Shown piece by piece: positions 23,201-36,046 of a DNA stretch of 64,000 nt. Position 1 is the stretch's first letter. Every line of letters starts with the position of its first letter. The notes under the pieces were generated by a model. The model was given only the letters and a program-made list of their open reading frames with translations, was not told the origin of the DNA and did not search any database. Origin of the DNA: Davidsoniella eucalypti (Eukaryota > Ascomycota > Sordariomycetes > Microascales > Ceratocystidaceae); the NCBI GenBank assembly GCA_004009845.1, contig RMBW01000095.1:62001-126000 (forward strand), given 5' to 3'. Made by a program: the position numbers and the translations under genes.

Positions 23201-26200
23201 TCTTGGTAGGCCTCAAAGCGGTATGCCAGACGGTCGATGACATGGCTGATGTTGCTGGAAATCAGCGCAAAGGTCGTGGCAGTAGTAGTAGCATCAGAAG
23301 AGCCAGAAACCACGTCCATAAACGAGATGAGAGCCTCGGAACGAAGTAGAGACTTGACAATATTACCAAACTCAGTCTGAATCTGTGTTAACTCCGATCG
23401 CTGAGGACGGAAAACCACGACATCAACAGCCGGGGGCGCACCCATAGAATCGATCTCACGCTGTAGACTAGTAATCTGCACGGATGTAGTTGAGCCCGTG
23501 GCTAGAGCCTCGAAGTCAACTAGGCGGCCCAGCTTCTCGCGTAGTTGCGTCTGTAGAGCATAGAATGATTCGATCTCTAGTGCTGAACGCAACTGCGGAT
23601 CAAAGGTCTTGTCAGGCACGTAGAGCTTCAAGGCAGCCAATGAGAACTGAACCCAGGCGATACCCGCGAACATAGTTTGATAGGGACCAGAGACGGCCGA
23701 AGCAGCATGAGCCGAAAGAGACGGGAACAAGTGCTGAGACAGGACACTGGAAACATGATCAGGCACAGGCCCATCAGTAGACACATGTAGTTCATTGGCG
23801 AATGAGTCAGCGGGCGTGACCCAGGATGCAGAAACTGCCGGGTTTGGCTCCGAAGAAGCAACAGTGACACTATCAATAACAGCACGCGGCGACTGATAAA
23901 CAGTTCCAGCTAGCGCTTCAAACAGCTGCTCCAACAGTCTGCATAAGCCGACAGTAGGATCTCTTGCTAGGACGACTGACTGACTAGCCAAGTAACGACC
24001 TAGGATCGGCAGCTCGGTTTCTAGCAGACTCAAAGCATCTAGATTAGCTGTTCCAAGAGTGGCCAAGCGACCGATGAGGCCAGGAATAAAGGTGCCACGG
24101 ATAGTCTTGGCCTCTGATTTCTGGCAGGCCAAGAAGTCAACAAGCTGCATAGCGGCAGGGCCAGTAGAGCCTACAGGAGCATCGTTGAGTAGCATAGCAT
24201 GGAAGGTCGGAGCACACGCCAAAGTAGAGATGTCGGCAATAGTAGCCAACACCGAATCACGGTGGTCAGCTGGAGCCTTAGCAACATCGAGAACAAGTAA
24301 CTGGCGCAAAGCTTCAAAGTCAGCAGCGAAGAAAGGCGGCAGATCAACAGCCGCATAGCCTATAGAGCTATCCAGGGCATCAATCTCACGCGCCAACGCA
24401 GCCACTAGAGACTCGGTATCGGCGCCAGTAGCCCCTTCGGCATGACGGCGAATGATGCCGTATGCCGTACCTAGTGTAGCCGCAGCCTTGCTGAGGTCCT
24501 TAACTGGGGCCTTGGCCTTCCAACGCAACGCATCGAAACGGGTGGCAAGCTTGAGTAGTGCAGTAGTCTGCGTAAGCAAGACTTCGCTAGCAAGTGGCAC
24601 AGGGCGTAGTGCACGCCAGACCTGTTCCATCCATAGACCGGTGGTTAGGTTGAAGCCGGCAGAGAAGTTGGCGGCCATGCGGGCATGGAAGGACTCGGCA
24701 AAATCTTTAACAGAGGCAACTTCGCTGACAGTTAGCGACTGGGCAAGAGATGTGCCGAGAGCCATGTGTGACTGGAAGGCAGCATCGTCAAAGGTAGCAG
24801 CAGTAGCAAAGGCGAAAGTGCGTTGTAGATGATGCAGAATAAGCCTGAGTGCTTGCTTCTTGGCCTGTTTGATGTAATGTTAGTCATTATTGTATACAAA
24901 AATAAGTTGTAAGAATATATACACTTACACCTAGTTCAGAAGAATCACCAGCATAGCGCCGAAGAAAGGCGTTGATAACAGCAAATGCCTCACTAAGGAA
25001 CTTGGCAACACCAGCTGTAGTATCTTTGATCTTGGTGCCGCCCTTGAGGACAAGGAAAGAACGCTGGAAGCGGTTCAACGACGATAGACGAGCAGGCGAA
25101 GCAGTGGCAGCCTGAGCAGTAACAGCTTCATTGAAAGCTAGAAGTTCCTGAAGATATTCAAACCAGACGGCAAGCCACACAGGCAAGCCCGACTCGGCAG
25201 ATTCCAGGGCCAGAAATGGCACGAGAGGAGAATTGCGAATAGTCAGGATAGGCTAGTGAGTAGAGTACGTAGGTTAGCAAATGACATATACTTGGTTGTG
25301 ATATAGAGAAAGAGAAATATGATAACATACCTGAGCAGCATCAAAATTAGGCGAGACATTGCGAGCTACGCTGTACATATTGCGTACATTCATCCATAGA
25401 TCATCAGCCTCGTCTGCATGAAGCACTGCAGCAAAGCGACTGAGAGCTTTGATCTGCGGCTGGGTCAAGACGCCCGCGGCCGCATTAGTCATGCTTTGGA
25501 TAAAACGATGGAGCAAAGCAACATCAGTCATGGCAATACCCTGAGCGGCAAGCGAAGTGATGCTCTCGGCAGATACGTCGTCGATGGGGATATGAGAGCT
25601 CCGGGCAAGAGAAACCACGCGCTGTAGACGGTATAGTTCTGAGTCGACGCCGGCCACACGACTTAGATGAGCCGGGGCAAGAGTATCCGGTGGCGCAATC
25701 AGATGGATCTCGACAGCACGGTTACGCATGGCACGAGACAACTCACCGTACCGCGGATCGACTGTCAGGAAGACATGGAAGCCCTTCTTCGGGTAGACGA
25801 CACGCGGCTCACCAGATGCGCCACAGTGCTCGTTGATGCTGATGAAGCCGTTAGGTTCCAGCAGTGAGTTGAGGCGGTCTAGAACACTGGCAGCACACAG
25901 ATTGGCGTTGTCGAGAACCAGCCAAGCACCGGCATCCAAAGCACGGATAATGACACCATCAAGCCACTCGAACCGTGGATCAGTCACGTGAAGCGGCTGA
26001 GAGAGCAACTGCTCGGCGCCAGCTAGGTCGGCACGAAGTGAAGATTCAGTAGGTAATTGTGCCGATAGAGACGCAATGCAGTTCCGGAGACGGGCAGTGT
26101 CGGCTTCAGTAGCATTGGAGCCGAAGGTTTCCAATAGGGTTAATAGGGTTAAGGCATCCTGAGGGGCCGGACCCGGAGCAGCGGCTAGGACTGCACATTG

Positions 26201-29200
26201 CAACGCAACAAGCAGTTCGCGTAGAACAGCATTGACCTGGCGCAGCGGATCGTGCTGCTCAAACCCACCAACCAGATCCATCGTGTCGACATCAGCATTA
26301 AGAGCCAAAGTCACGAGTTCCTTGCCAGCCATAGCAGCCAGCTGGCCCAAAAGCGCAGACTTTCCGGCGCCAGAAGGACCAGATAGAATAGCCGGTTGGC
26401 TCTGGCCGACAGCGACCATTAGAGCCTCTAGAGCAACCAGTTGCGGTGGCGTCAGGATCAGATTAGCCATGGGCTGGGGCTGACGCAGCGGGTCGCGAAA
26501 GACGAGGCCAAGACCAGCCTGGGCAAAGGATGGCGAGACGTCATAGAAGCGGTTTCTCGGGGCCGGAACAGCACCAAAAATCTCAGCAAATACTGCACGG
26601 CACGCACTACGGTCAGCCTCGGTGCGGAAACGGCTAGCAATCAGCATATCGAAGAAGTCTTCGGGCGCAGTTGCGGGCTTCAGCAGGCTCTGGCAGGTGT
26701 TGCTGACACCCTCCTTCTCCAGCGGAGCACTGAGGAGATCCAGCCAGCGCAGAGTATCACGCAGGTTGAACTCCCACGGGCCACCTATGCTGCCAAAGGC
26801 GTGCTGCTGGACAACGCGCTCTTCGATGGCGGCGATGAAGGCTATCAGCTTAGCCACAGTATCAGCAGGGATAGACGGGAACTTGAACTGTGCGATGAAG
26901 GCCAGATCTTCGGGGCTAAAGGCATCGGCATAGACAACAATGAAACGGTTGACAAATGAGGCTGGAAGACCCTTACGGCCGCCGCCCTGGTGGTGGGGGT
27001 TCTGTGCGGCAAAGAGCCGGAAGTTGGGGTGACGCTTGAAGACCTGGTCCAACTCAGATATATAGACCTCACCACGATGATCCAGACAGGCGTTGAGACC
27101 CTCGAGAACAGTTTGGGACGCTAGGTTCATCTCGTCGAGAAGCACCCACTCGCCCTTCTGCATAGCCTGCAGGAACGGAGCATCACGCCACGTGAAGTGG
27201 CCCGCAGCCGCGCCTTCTACAGGCACATCGGTACCGAAGAGGTCCATCAGATCCGTCTGGTCCGACAGGTTGATACGAGTCAGCGGCTCGCCACAGGCCT
27301 TGGCAAGGGCACTGACCAGCGTTGTCTTTCCGACACCAGGCGAGCCCTCTAGCAAAATCGGCCGGTCCAAGGACATGGCACGGACTACACGCATAGTATT
27401 GAGACGAGTAGCAAGAGCGTGGAAGGCGTAGCCATCGGCGTTGTTGTCGACGGCGCTGGAAGTGGCGGCATTCTCACGGCGGGCCACAGAGAAGCCATGG
27501 CACGTGAGCGCCGTGGGAGTCGCCGTAATCTCAGGGTCCATGGTTGCCATGCCGACGACGTCATCGCCAACTAGCTCTCGTAGCTTGTCGAGGCACAAGG
27601 CACGACGTTCCCGGATAGTTGCAGCATCCACAGCAATCGTAGACGATGGGTTGGCGCCCAGAGAGTCAACAAACACAGTGTAAGCGCCGTTGACAAAGCT
27701 GAACTTCTCGCTGGCTCCGAAGGCCTCCCAGTTGTTCATGAACTCAACCCACACAAGCACCTCACGGATCGAGAACGTCGCCGCATTGGTAGCCCGGAAC
27801 GTGCCGGCAAACCAGCTAGCAAAGGCCACAAGCGCCGGGGCGAAGTCGATCACGCTAGGCTTCAACTTGCTGCGCACAATCTGTAGAATGTCCTCCTCGT
27901 CGACCAGGGGGGGCACCCAGATCTCCGTGAAACGATTACGCAATGCCGGAGACAGCTCCTTCTTGCCAAAGTCACCGCCGGGGTTCATCGTGGCAAAGAA
28001 CTGGAAGCCGTCGGCGCCGGTCACAAACGAGTTGTCGACGCCCTTTTCGGCTAGGAGCAGTGTACGAGCTGGCTCAAGCACAGAGTTGAGACGTTCCAGC
28101 ACCGAATCGTCGGCCAGCGAGATCTCGTCCAGCAGGAAAAACTGGCCGCTCTTCATGGCATGGACTAGACTGCCATCGCGCCACTCGAATAGAGCCTTGC
28201 TACGCACGAGGTTGGCGCTTATGTTTTCCCGAAGCTCAGCCGGCAGATCGTCGGTGTGGACGGCGCTGTAGGCAGCCAGAAGCTCATCCAGGGTCTCCGG
28301 TATAGGGACCTCAAGAGTACGCAGGGCCGTCTGCAGATCAGCCGTCAGAGACTCGAGGATAGCCTGGCGGTTGCGAACAGGGCGTTGCGAACCAATAAGA
28401 TCGCCAGTCTCCGTGTTCTGGTGGGCATTGACGATGAACAGCTCTTTGCTGACAGCCTCAGCTAGGATCTGGCACACTGTAGTCTTGCCACAACCAGTAT
28501 CACCAACTAATAGAACAGGCTCGTTGTTACGTACAGCCTTAGCCACCAGGGTGTAAAGGCGACGCATAGCACGAGTCCAGACGACGCCCTGCTTGTTCTC
28601 GACATCGCTAGATGCTATAGGCGCATAGAGCACAGAAGGCTCAACCTTGACGCGGAACTCTTTCTCAATGATAACCCGGACAGCTTCCCGCTCAGAAGCA
28701 TCGCGGACACGTTCAGCTAGTAGCATGAAACCGTTGTTAGCAATGTCCTGGCGTGTATCGGCAAAGCGCAGCGCCCAACGGAACAGGTCACGCAGCGTTG
28801 CAAAACTGTCCTTCTGCTCAAACACGCGGCTGGTCTGGCGCAGACGTGAGAGCTCACGATAAACGTTGACGATGCGGCGGCAGTCAGACGGCGAAGTGTT
28901 CTGGCTACGGCGCTGGAGGATAGCTTCCAGCTCGTTCTCGGGGATATCATCAAAGTGCAGCTCGAGGAAGCGGTTGCGGAAAGCCCGTGAAAGCACCTTA
29001 CGACCGCCATAGAGACCAGCTGGGTTCTGCGTGGCAAACAGCATGAAGTGCTCGTGGGGACGCACGATTTCCTGCGTCTCCGGAATCAGCAGTTCGCGGT
29101 TATCGTCGAGCAGACGGTTCAGCGCCTCCAGCACATCCGTCGGCGCCAGGTTCAGCTCGTCAAGCACGATCCAGTGGCCCTGGCGCATTGCCTGCACCAA

Positions 29201-32200
29201 GAGACCCTCCTGGAACCGGAGTTTGCCGTCGGCACCAGACACATAAGTGCCCAGGTACTCCTGCAAATCCGTGTGCTCGTGGTTGTTGATACGCACAAAC
29301 TTGTGTCCACTGTACTGCGCCAGATACTCGATCATACTGGTCTTGCCGGCCGAGGTTGGGCCCTGGATTAGAATCGGATAGCGCTGCGTAGAAGTGGCAC
29401 GTACCAGATTCAGCAGATTACGCTCGACCGAGGGCGTAATAATGTAGTCCTGTCGTTGGTTGGGGGTCTGCTGACCACAGACGAGCCAGTAGTGTCTATC
29501 ATTGGCGGTGTTGCTGAAGCGGATGTACTCCCGTCCATCGACCGGCTGCTTTGGCGGCTGTGACAGCAGCGACTTGGCCGAGTTGGCACCAGTGCCACGA
29601 GCAAATAGGAGCTCCAGCATCTTGGGCATCAACAACCGCTCCGAGTCGCCGTTGAGGAGCGTTAAAAAGCCCATGGAGAAACCCTCGAACAGGGCACGAC
29701 GCAGGCCATAGATTGGTGCTACGTGAATGACATAGTCAAGCACTCGTGTCAAGGTACGCAGACTGAAGTGAGGCACTTCATCGGCACCGTCGACCAGCCG
29801 CTTCTCGCCCGCCAGCTTCTTTGTGACCAGATACAGCTTAGTAATATCATCAGCTGCCTGTTCGTCTTTGACACTACCGGGCCGAAGATAGCTTTTCACA
29901 ATCTCCAACAGGTCTTTGTGGTTGGCATCGGGGGAGTTGACGTAGATCTCCGTGAACCGACTTCGGATGCCGATGGGTAGATCCCGTTTGCCTACATCTG
30001 TCGCTGGGTTCATGGCCGCAAACACCCGGAAGTTAGGGTGTGCTGTGATGCATTCAATCTCACCAGTCTCTGAGAGCAGGATCGACGGCATCTCTGTTGA
30101 GTCTGTGAGAAGATCGGCGATGCTTTCCAGTGTGTCAGCTGAGGCTAAGTTGATTTCATCGAGCAAAATCCAGTCACCGTTACGCACAGCCTTGACGATG
30201 TTACCCTCGACAAACGAGAATGCAAAGGCACCACCTGCCGAGATCTGCATATCGAACTGGTCGAGGCTCTTGGAGAAAGCCTCCCAGCGCGGCCGGAGCT
30301 CGGATAACGCGTTGACGTTGTTCTGTACTTTACGCCGCTTGATAGCCTTGCCGTCTTCGTCACGCTGGCTAGACCCCTCTTGCTGTTGTTCGGCTTCTGC
30401 CGCTGCTGCTGCAGCGCGCCGAGACAGCTCGGCTAGAATTTGGGTAAACATCTTGGGAGCTTCACGCCATAGCTTCGAAACCCGTGTCCACTGGCTCTTA
30501 GCAAAGTACTTGCCCAGCTTTTCTAAATACGCTTGGTTCTTAGTGCGAGAGATACCTGTTACCGAAAAGAGATCTTCAAACTCTTCTTTCAGCGGCACTG
30601 CAAGAGTGCGTGTGTTGACGGGTTTAAATCCACCAAGAAGATCTCCAACTTCGCTTTGTTGTGACAGGTTGACGGCTACTAGCTTATGACCAAGCACATC
30701 TGACATTTGCTGAACAACAGATGTCTTACCAATACCCGTCTCACCAACTAACAGCACAGGTTCCCGCAACTTAACGGAAACAGCAATCTGCTCCAGTAGT
30801 CGCTTGGCATGGACTGTGTTTGCAAAGGGTCTTCGTGGGCCAGCTCCAAGTCTAGAGGCAGCGTTGCGGCGTTTCTCCAACGATACACGGCCAACCTTGA
30901 GGGAGTTTTCGAGTTTGTCCTGGAGAGGCGGTACGTATCCGACAAGATAGTGCTCTACCGTTTCCCGAGACATGTGCATTTCACGGCCGATCAAGAGAAT
31001 TAGGTCATCGCGTGCAGAGACATCTGGAAGGTGCCCCAAGAAACAGTCGATAGCCTCCTGGAACATGGAGTTGCGCGTAGACTCTGTGATACCTTCACTA
31101 CCAGTGTGGCAGCCTGCGCCAACGAGGACATGGTCGAGACGACGACACCATTTGAGCAGATCTCTCAAGCTCATTTGGCGTATAAGACCGCGGCTAGACG
31201 AAGCCACGGCCGCCGACGATCCCATGCGCGCCAAGTTTTTATACACTGCCAGCACAATAGGCAGCAAGTTGTGTAGACGTGGGAATAGGCCCTCAATGAC
31301 TTGGGAGATTTCCTCTTCAGACATGGCCTGTATGCTAAGCAGCTGCCAGAACCGCAGACCGAGAATATGTGGTAGGTTCTCGCGGCCATTTATGCCCTTG
31401 GTCGTTCGCACCGTAGCAAAGAGGCGGAAGCTATTGCTAGCCTGTATCTTCTCGCCACGGCTAGGAATCAGCAGCTCGCCGCGCTCGATTAATGGCAGAA
31501 GCGTCGATATCACCTCCGCAGGAGCACGGTCCAAGTCTTCGATCAGGACCCAACGGCCCTGACGGACCGCCGTAGTCAAGACACCCGGTCTCCAGGTGAA
31601 GCTTCCGGGCTTCGAGTCCGTTGTGTACAAGCCAATGAGCATCTTGGCATCGGTCTGCTCGTTGAGGTGGAGTGTGACCATCTGGTCTAGCATGCCAAGC
31701 TCTCGCGCCGCCTCACGCACAAGAGCCGTCTTGCCCGTTCCAGGGAGGCCATGTAGCAAGATAGCACTGGGTTGCTGGATAAGTCGTGCAAAGGTTTCGA
31801 GGTTCGCAAAGGTCGTCTGGGTCGGGATGAGAGTCGAGGGCGATTTAGGAGGGCCCGTAGGCCGAGGAAGAACGCCTGAGCCATAAGCCACCACCTTATT
31901 CGTCAGTTGCTGTAGAACTACGGGAGGCGTCAGTTGCTCGCTCGTAGTAAGATTGGCGAGGTAGGCGTTGCGCTGTGACTGGAACTCGGTGATACGATCA
32001 ACGCGTGCCCGTTCATGGATCGATAGAAAAGCATAATCAATTTCAATGCCATCGAAATCGCCCAGGATAGGCTCTGCGTCAGCGCCGCCTACATGCACTT
32101 CGATCAGGGCTTCCAGTGGCTTGTCAGCAGCCCTAAGCAGCTGGCAAAACACACGAATGGCCAGATATCTCACCGGCCGGCTTTCGTGCTGGAACAAAGA

Positions 32201-32722
32201 CTGGAGAAACGATGGCGTAAAGAGGCCGCTATAAGTGCGCTGGCTAAAGTTGTTGAGACGCCAGGCCGCCAGAAGCACCGCCGCCAGGGCTTCTGGTGTA
32301 ACCGAGGCCGACGCCGCCAATTGTAATGAGGACGGCTGTTTTGGGGAGTCTGAGAATTCTGAAAGGCCGCTGCTGCTACTGTTGCTATCGATAGCATTCT
32401 CCATCAGCACAGAGATATGTGGCGCAAAGGCTGCGATCCGGCCAAAGGCACACACAGCAGCATTGAGGCCGGAGGACGATGCGGCCGCTGATTCGAGCCA
32501 CCGCACGCAGATGTCGGGAAAGACATCTTCGTAATGGATAAACAGACGGTCTGTCAGTCTGAAATCGTAGAGAGTAGCATGAGAAACTGCGTCCAAAAGG
32601 GTCGTGGATTGGGCGTTTGTGAGGGCGTCTAATGAGGTTACTAAAGAAGAAGATATTATCGTCAGAGTCTCGGCATCGGCCAAAAGACTGGAGACACAGC
32701 GAGACACGTCGAACGACGCCAT
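17257..32722 (-). CDS. MDN1: Midasin, dynein-like AAA+ ribosome-assembly ATPase
   Basis: Exons 32722-25331, 25252-24929 and 24864-17257; introns of 78 and 64 bp (GTATGT and GTAAGT donors, CTAAC branches), both phase 0; 5107 aa, close to the family length of 4.7-5.6 k. Role: nuclear/nucleolar ATPase that pulls Rsa4 and Ytm1 from pre-60S particles. Seen: N-terminal domain, then six AAA+ modules with Walker A motifs near residues 329 (GLPGTGKT), 662 (GETGIGKT), 1125 (GPTSAGKT), 1411 (GDTGCGKT), 1797 (GSPGVGKT) and 2119 (GPSGAGKS). A long helical linker follows, then an Asp/Glu-rich region at about 4190-4780 (bases 18240-20010), and the C-terminal VWA/MIDAS domain with DDSRSMGE (DxSxS) near 4887. 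All six Walker A motifs are intact. Shares its upstream region with MRPL12. Confidence 0.97.
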
Positions 32723-33364
32723 TTTAAGAATGGAGGTTCAATACGGGATAAAGAACGGGAACCAAGCCGTAGAATGGAAGAAATTGGTTTAAAAAGGTGT
32801 AGGCAAATAGCCATGAAATCTCTATCACCACCAAAATGGCTTACAATCCCGGTAAACACAGCGCTGGATTTTTTTTCGACTTCACCGACGATAAGCATTT
32901 TTATTCTCGGTAAGCGGCGCGATAAGCTTGATAAACAAGGATTAGCCACCCTGTGTGCAGTTTATGTTGCACCAAGGCCCTGTTATTTCCTATTCAGGAC
33001 CCTTAAGCTGCGATACCATGTGAAAATGCGGGGACATTCACACCCACCGCCCAAATAAGTACGTACACAGGAGCTTTTCGGATAAAAGTTAATGCGGGCC
33101 AATGAGAAGCAGCCAATGGCAAGGCAGAAAAGTTGTGAGCTTTGGCTTTAGCCAAAACTCCATCGTGAGGCTCAAAAATCTTAACCATCTGAGGTTTAAG
33201 GAAGAACAGAAGTCTGTCTTATTGGCTGTTCTCGATCCGCAACGCTTGCTTGCTCTCTGTGCATTTCATCTTCTGCTTTTGTTCTTCTCTTCAGAAACTT
33301 CCGCTTCGCCGGCCACAGCCACTCTCCTCCGGCACGTAACCGAAAACACAATACACACATCATC
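32723..33364. promoter_or_regulatory. Divergent promoter, MDN1 / MRPL12, with CCAAT boxes
   Basis: 642 bp between two divergent start codons. Contains CCAAT at 33099-33103 and 33113-33117 and an inverted copy (ATTGG) at 33221-33225, 140-270 bp before the MRPL12 start; CCAAT is bound by the HAP/CBF complex in fungi. No TATA box is obvious. The genes on either side act in cytosolic and mitochondrial ribosome production. Confidence 0.5.
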
Positions 33365-34005
33365 ATGTCTTCGATGTCGCTTCGTTGCGCCCGGTCGCTG
33401 CGCTCTACTGCTGTCTCCCGTCCGTCCGTTATCGCCGCCAGATCCGCCGTTGTTTCTCGGAGATACAACTCGGCCGAAGCCGCTACTACTCCCATAAGCC
33501 CCAAGATTTCCAGTATCGTCGACCAGATCAGCACGCTGAGCCTGCTTGAGACCGCCGACCTGGTTTCTAGCTTAAAGGTGCGTCACAAACACACAAGATA
33601 GCATTGGTCCAAAAGTCCCCAATGCCTATGCTCTACGAGTCATTATCGCCCGATAGCTAATCACATATCCACAATCTTCAGTCCCGTCTAAACATCCCCG
33701 ATTTCCCCGTCGGTGGCTTCGCTGCTGCTCCTGCTGCCGCTCCCGCTGCCGCCGCTGAGGAGGAGGCTGCTGCTCCTGCCGCTGCCGAGAAGAGTGTCTT
33801 CACGCTCAAGCTGGAGAAGTTCGATGCCACTGCCAAGGCCAAGGTCATCAAGGAGATCAAGGGCATGCTAGGTCTAAGCTTGGTTGACAGCAAGAAGTTC
33901 GTCGAGAGCGCCCCCAAGACCATGAAGGAGAATGTCCCCAAGGACGAGGCTGAGAAGATCATTGCCGCCATGAAAGGGCTCGGTGCCACCGTCTCTATGG
34001 AGTAA
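33365..34005 (+). CDS. MRPL12: Mitochondrial large-subunit ribosomal protein bL12m
   Basis: Exons 33365-33577 and 33682-34005 around a 104-bp intron (GTGCGT donor, TTCAG acceptor), phase 0; 178 aa. Orthologue of yeast Mnp1 and bacterial L7/L12, the stalk protein that recruits translation factors to the ribosome. Seen: Arg/Ser-rich mitochondrial presequence (about residues 1-35); N-terminal dimerisation segment with the ISTLSLLETADLVSSLK stretch; Ala/Pro/Glu-rich hinge; C-terminal globular domain with EKFDATAKAKVIKEIKG and the conserved SLVDSKKFVESAPKTMKE segment; the last residues are GLGATVSME. The intron separates the dimerisation helix from the hinge. Codon use is GC-rich at third positions, as in other highly expressed genes here. 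Confidence 0.95.
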
Positions 34006-34470
34006 ACAGAACGTTTCACGTCTCTCATTTGTCCCTCCTTTAGGTCCCTAGTGCTTTCATCTTAACAGCACCCTTCTTCTATAGTCTGAGCAGTCTTTGG
34101 CAAGATACTGCTTGGACATATGTATAACCACAGTCTCTTTTCTTTTTCCTAGAGTTTACACTCCCTTCCCTCACTCTCTATATTTCTATCCTTTCCCTTG
34201 TCGGTCATTAGTCAAGGACAGAGCCAGTAATGCCCCCCGCCAACGAAGCCTTGCAGATGACGGCCTTCAGCTGTGCGTGATGATATATTACAAGGAAGCA
34301 CATCTTGTTTTTCTATTGTCAAAAGGGTACTTTTTTTTTGTTCTATGTATAACAGATATAGACGCCCTCCATGTACAAAATACTTGTAACACTAAGAAAA
34401 AAAAGCCATATACGAACATCTTCCATGACCAAACATTGAACGTGAATATCATGTGTCTCGCTATGTAGAG
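34006..34470. other. Convergent 3' region, MRPL12 / CTK3
   Basis: 465 bp between convergent stop codons, with T- and A-rich stretches fitting 3' ends. No gene seen. Confidence 0.5.
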
Positions 34471-35432
34471 CTACGTGCTCATAACAACATCTCCAGTCTT
34501 TCGAGCATCTATCTTACCCCTCCAATGCTGACAATAATCTCCTAAAACGCCTTCTTTCTCTTCCGCCTCCTCCCGGGCAAGTCGGTAGTCATCTTCACCC
34601 AAATCACTCGTTTCCTCCCAAACGCGCTGCCACTCCGGTTTATCCGCGGGGCCATTAGGCACAGCCCAGATATTCTCACGTAGGCGTTTATGGCGCTCGC
34701 GGTCTTCTTCGATGCGTTGCTCGACATCGCGACGCTCCATACGTGTGTTCCATACTGCTTTACTGCTGTTGCTTTCGTCTATAGCAAGATTCTGTATCGT
34801 TGCTTCATTGGCTAGGGAAACGTCATCGTTGTGCCGAGGCAGGTCGAATGGATCAACTTTTTTGGCGTTTTCCTCATGATTTTGTAGCCATGCGTTGATT
34901 TCTTTACAACATGGTGCAGGTAAATGTCCCTTACGTTTAAGATTTTGAGTCACCTGTTTGCTATAGTTAGAGATCGAGTTGAAGCTATAGATATAATCAA
35001 ATATATGTATACTTACTAGCTTTGCTATTGTCAGGTTAACGGTTCCTTCACCGCTGCTTGGCACAACCTGTTTAACGATATCAACGATATCTCGTTGTAA
35101 CATGATGATGTGTTCGCTAGGTTGAGGTTCTTTTGCCGCCATATCCATAAATGTCTCAATAAAGCAAAGGATATTTGCGCGAACGTTCATATTTTTCACC
35201 TTATATGATATCATGATTAGCATATCTTCTTTTGTATTCTAGGATATGAACTATATCTTTTGTTGTTCTGTCTTACATTTTCCACTTGTTCTATTATACA
35301 TGAATGAAGATCTTCGCTCATAGACTTGTGCTTGAGTAGAAATTGGCCAGCCTTTTGAGATGCCATATTTGAAGCGCTCAATGTTGCCAGCATCTTTGAG
35401 AAGCTTACGCGCACGGCAAAAGGGTCGGCCAT
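34471..35432 (-). CDS. CTK3: CTD kinase I gamma subunit
   Basis: Exons 35432-35277, 35199-35017 and 34953-34471; introns of 77 and 63 bp (GTAAGA and GTAAGT donors), all phase 0; 273 aa. Role: third subunit of CTDK-I (Ctk1-Ctk2-Ctk3), which phosphorylates Ser2 of the RNA polymerase II CTD during elongation. Seen: N-terminal CID-like all-helical domain (about 1-115), beginning MADPFAVRVSFSKMLATLSAS, and a C-terminal region with the fungal Ctk3 signature R-x-RHKRLRENIWAVP followed by an acidic/aromatic segment. Length is near yeast Ctk3 (296 aa). The first acceptor, after CATAAG at 35200, is the least certain junction; it is chosen because it keeps frame into V-K-N-M-N-V-R. Divergent from PRO3. 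Confidence 0.88.
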
Positions 35433-36046
35433 GATTGGTGTTTATTGGCTCTTCGTGTGTGTATTCTGATTGTTGTAGAATTCGTAATGGACCTTTGAGT
35501 GTGTTAAGTGAGAACCTAAATGAAAATTATTGCGTCGATGATGTCAATGAAGTGATAAAATAACGAGTAAAGTAGTCGGTGATGGTGCGGTATACTAATT
35601 CAACGCGACGACGTGATGTACAATATTAGGGTAAGGGTTAAAGACACCGCTGACCCTGTATTTATTTGACAAACTCAGCACCTGGTGGTGCTAATATGCA
35701 CCCGGCTTGTATCGGCCAGTGAAAACACTGCACTTTGTAAGCCTGTATCCCAAATCAGCAAGACATTGAAGCTGTACAGTGGGGCCCAGACATAAATTGG
35801 TACCACTTTATACCCAAAATGTAAGCGGTCAAGCTATCTTCTGCCATTTCTTCTATCATTGAATGATCGAAAGCAACACTGGGCCGGCGGGCTGAAAAAG
35901 CTCCGCATCGGAGAACGGCGAGACGGCTTAGGTAAAGGCAGACCAAATCAGAAAATAAAATAAAGCAAAGGCAGTTTCAAAAGCTAGACTAGAGACTTTC
36001 TTCTTCTGACTTTTAGCCGTTTGTCATACACCCACCAACCAACATC
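35433..36046. other. Divergent promoter region, CTK3 / PRO3
   Basis: 614 bp between divergent starts. Contains a TTAGGG-TAAGGG-TT telobox-like motif near 35627-35640 and no clear TATA box. No gene seen. Confidence 0.5.

Noticed and set aside
24887..25222. Separate 111-aa gene between the two large midasin frames
   Set aside because: It is the middle exon of MDN1, joined in phase on both sides by standard splice sites.
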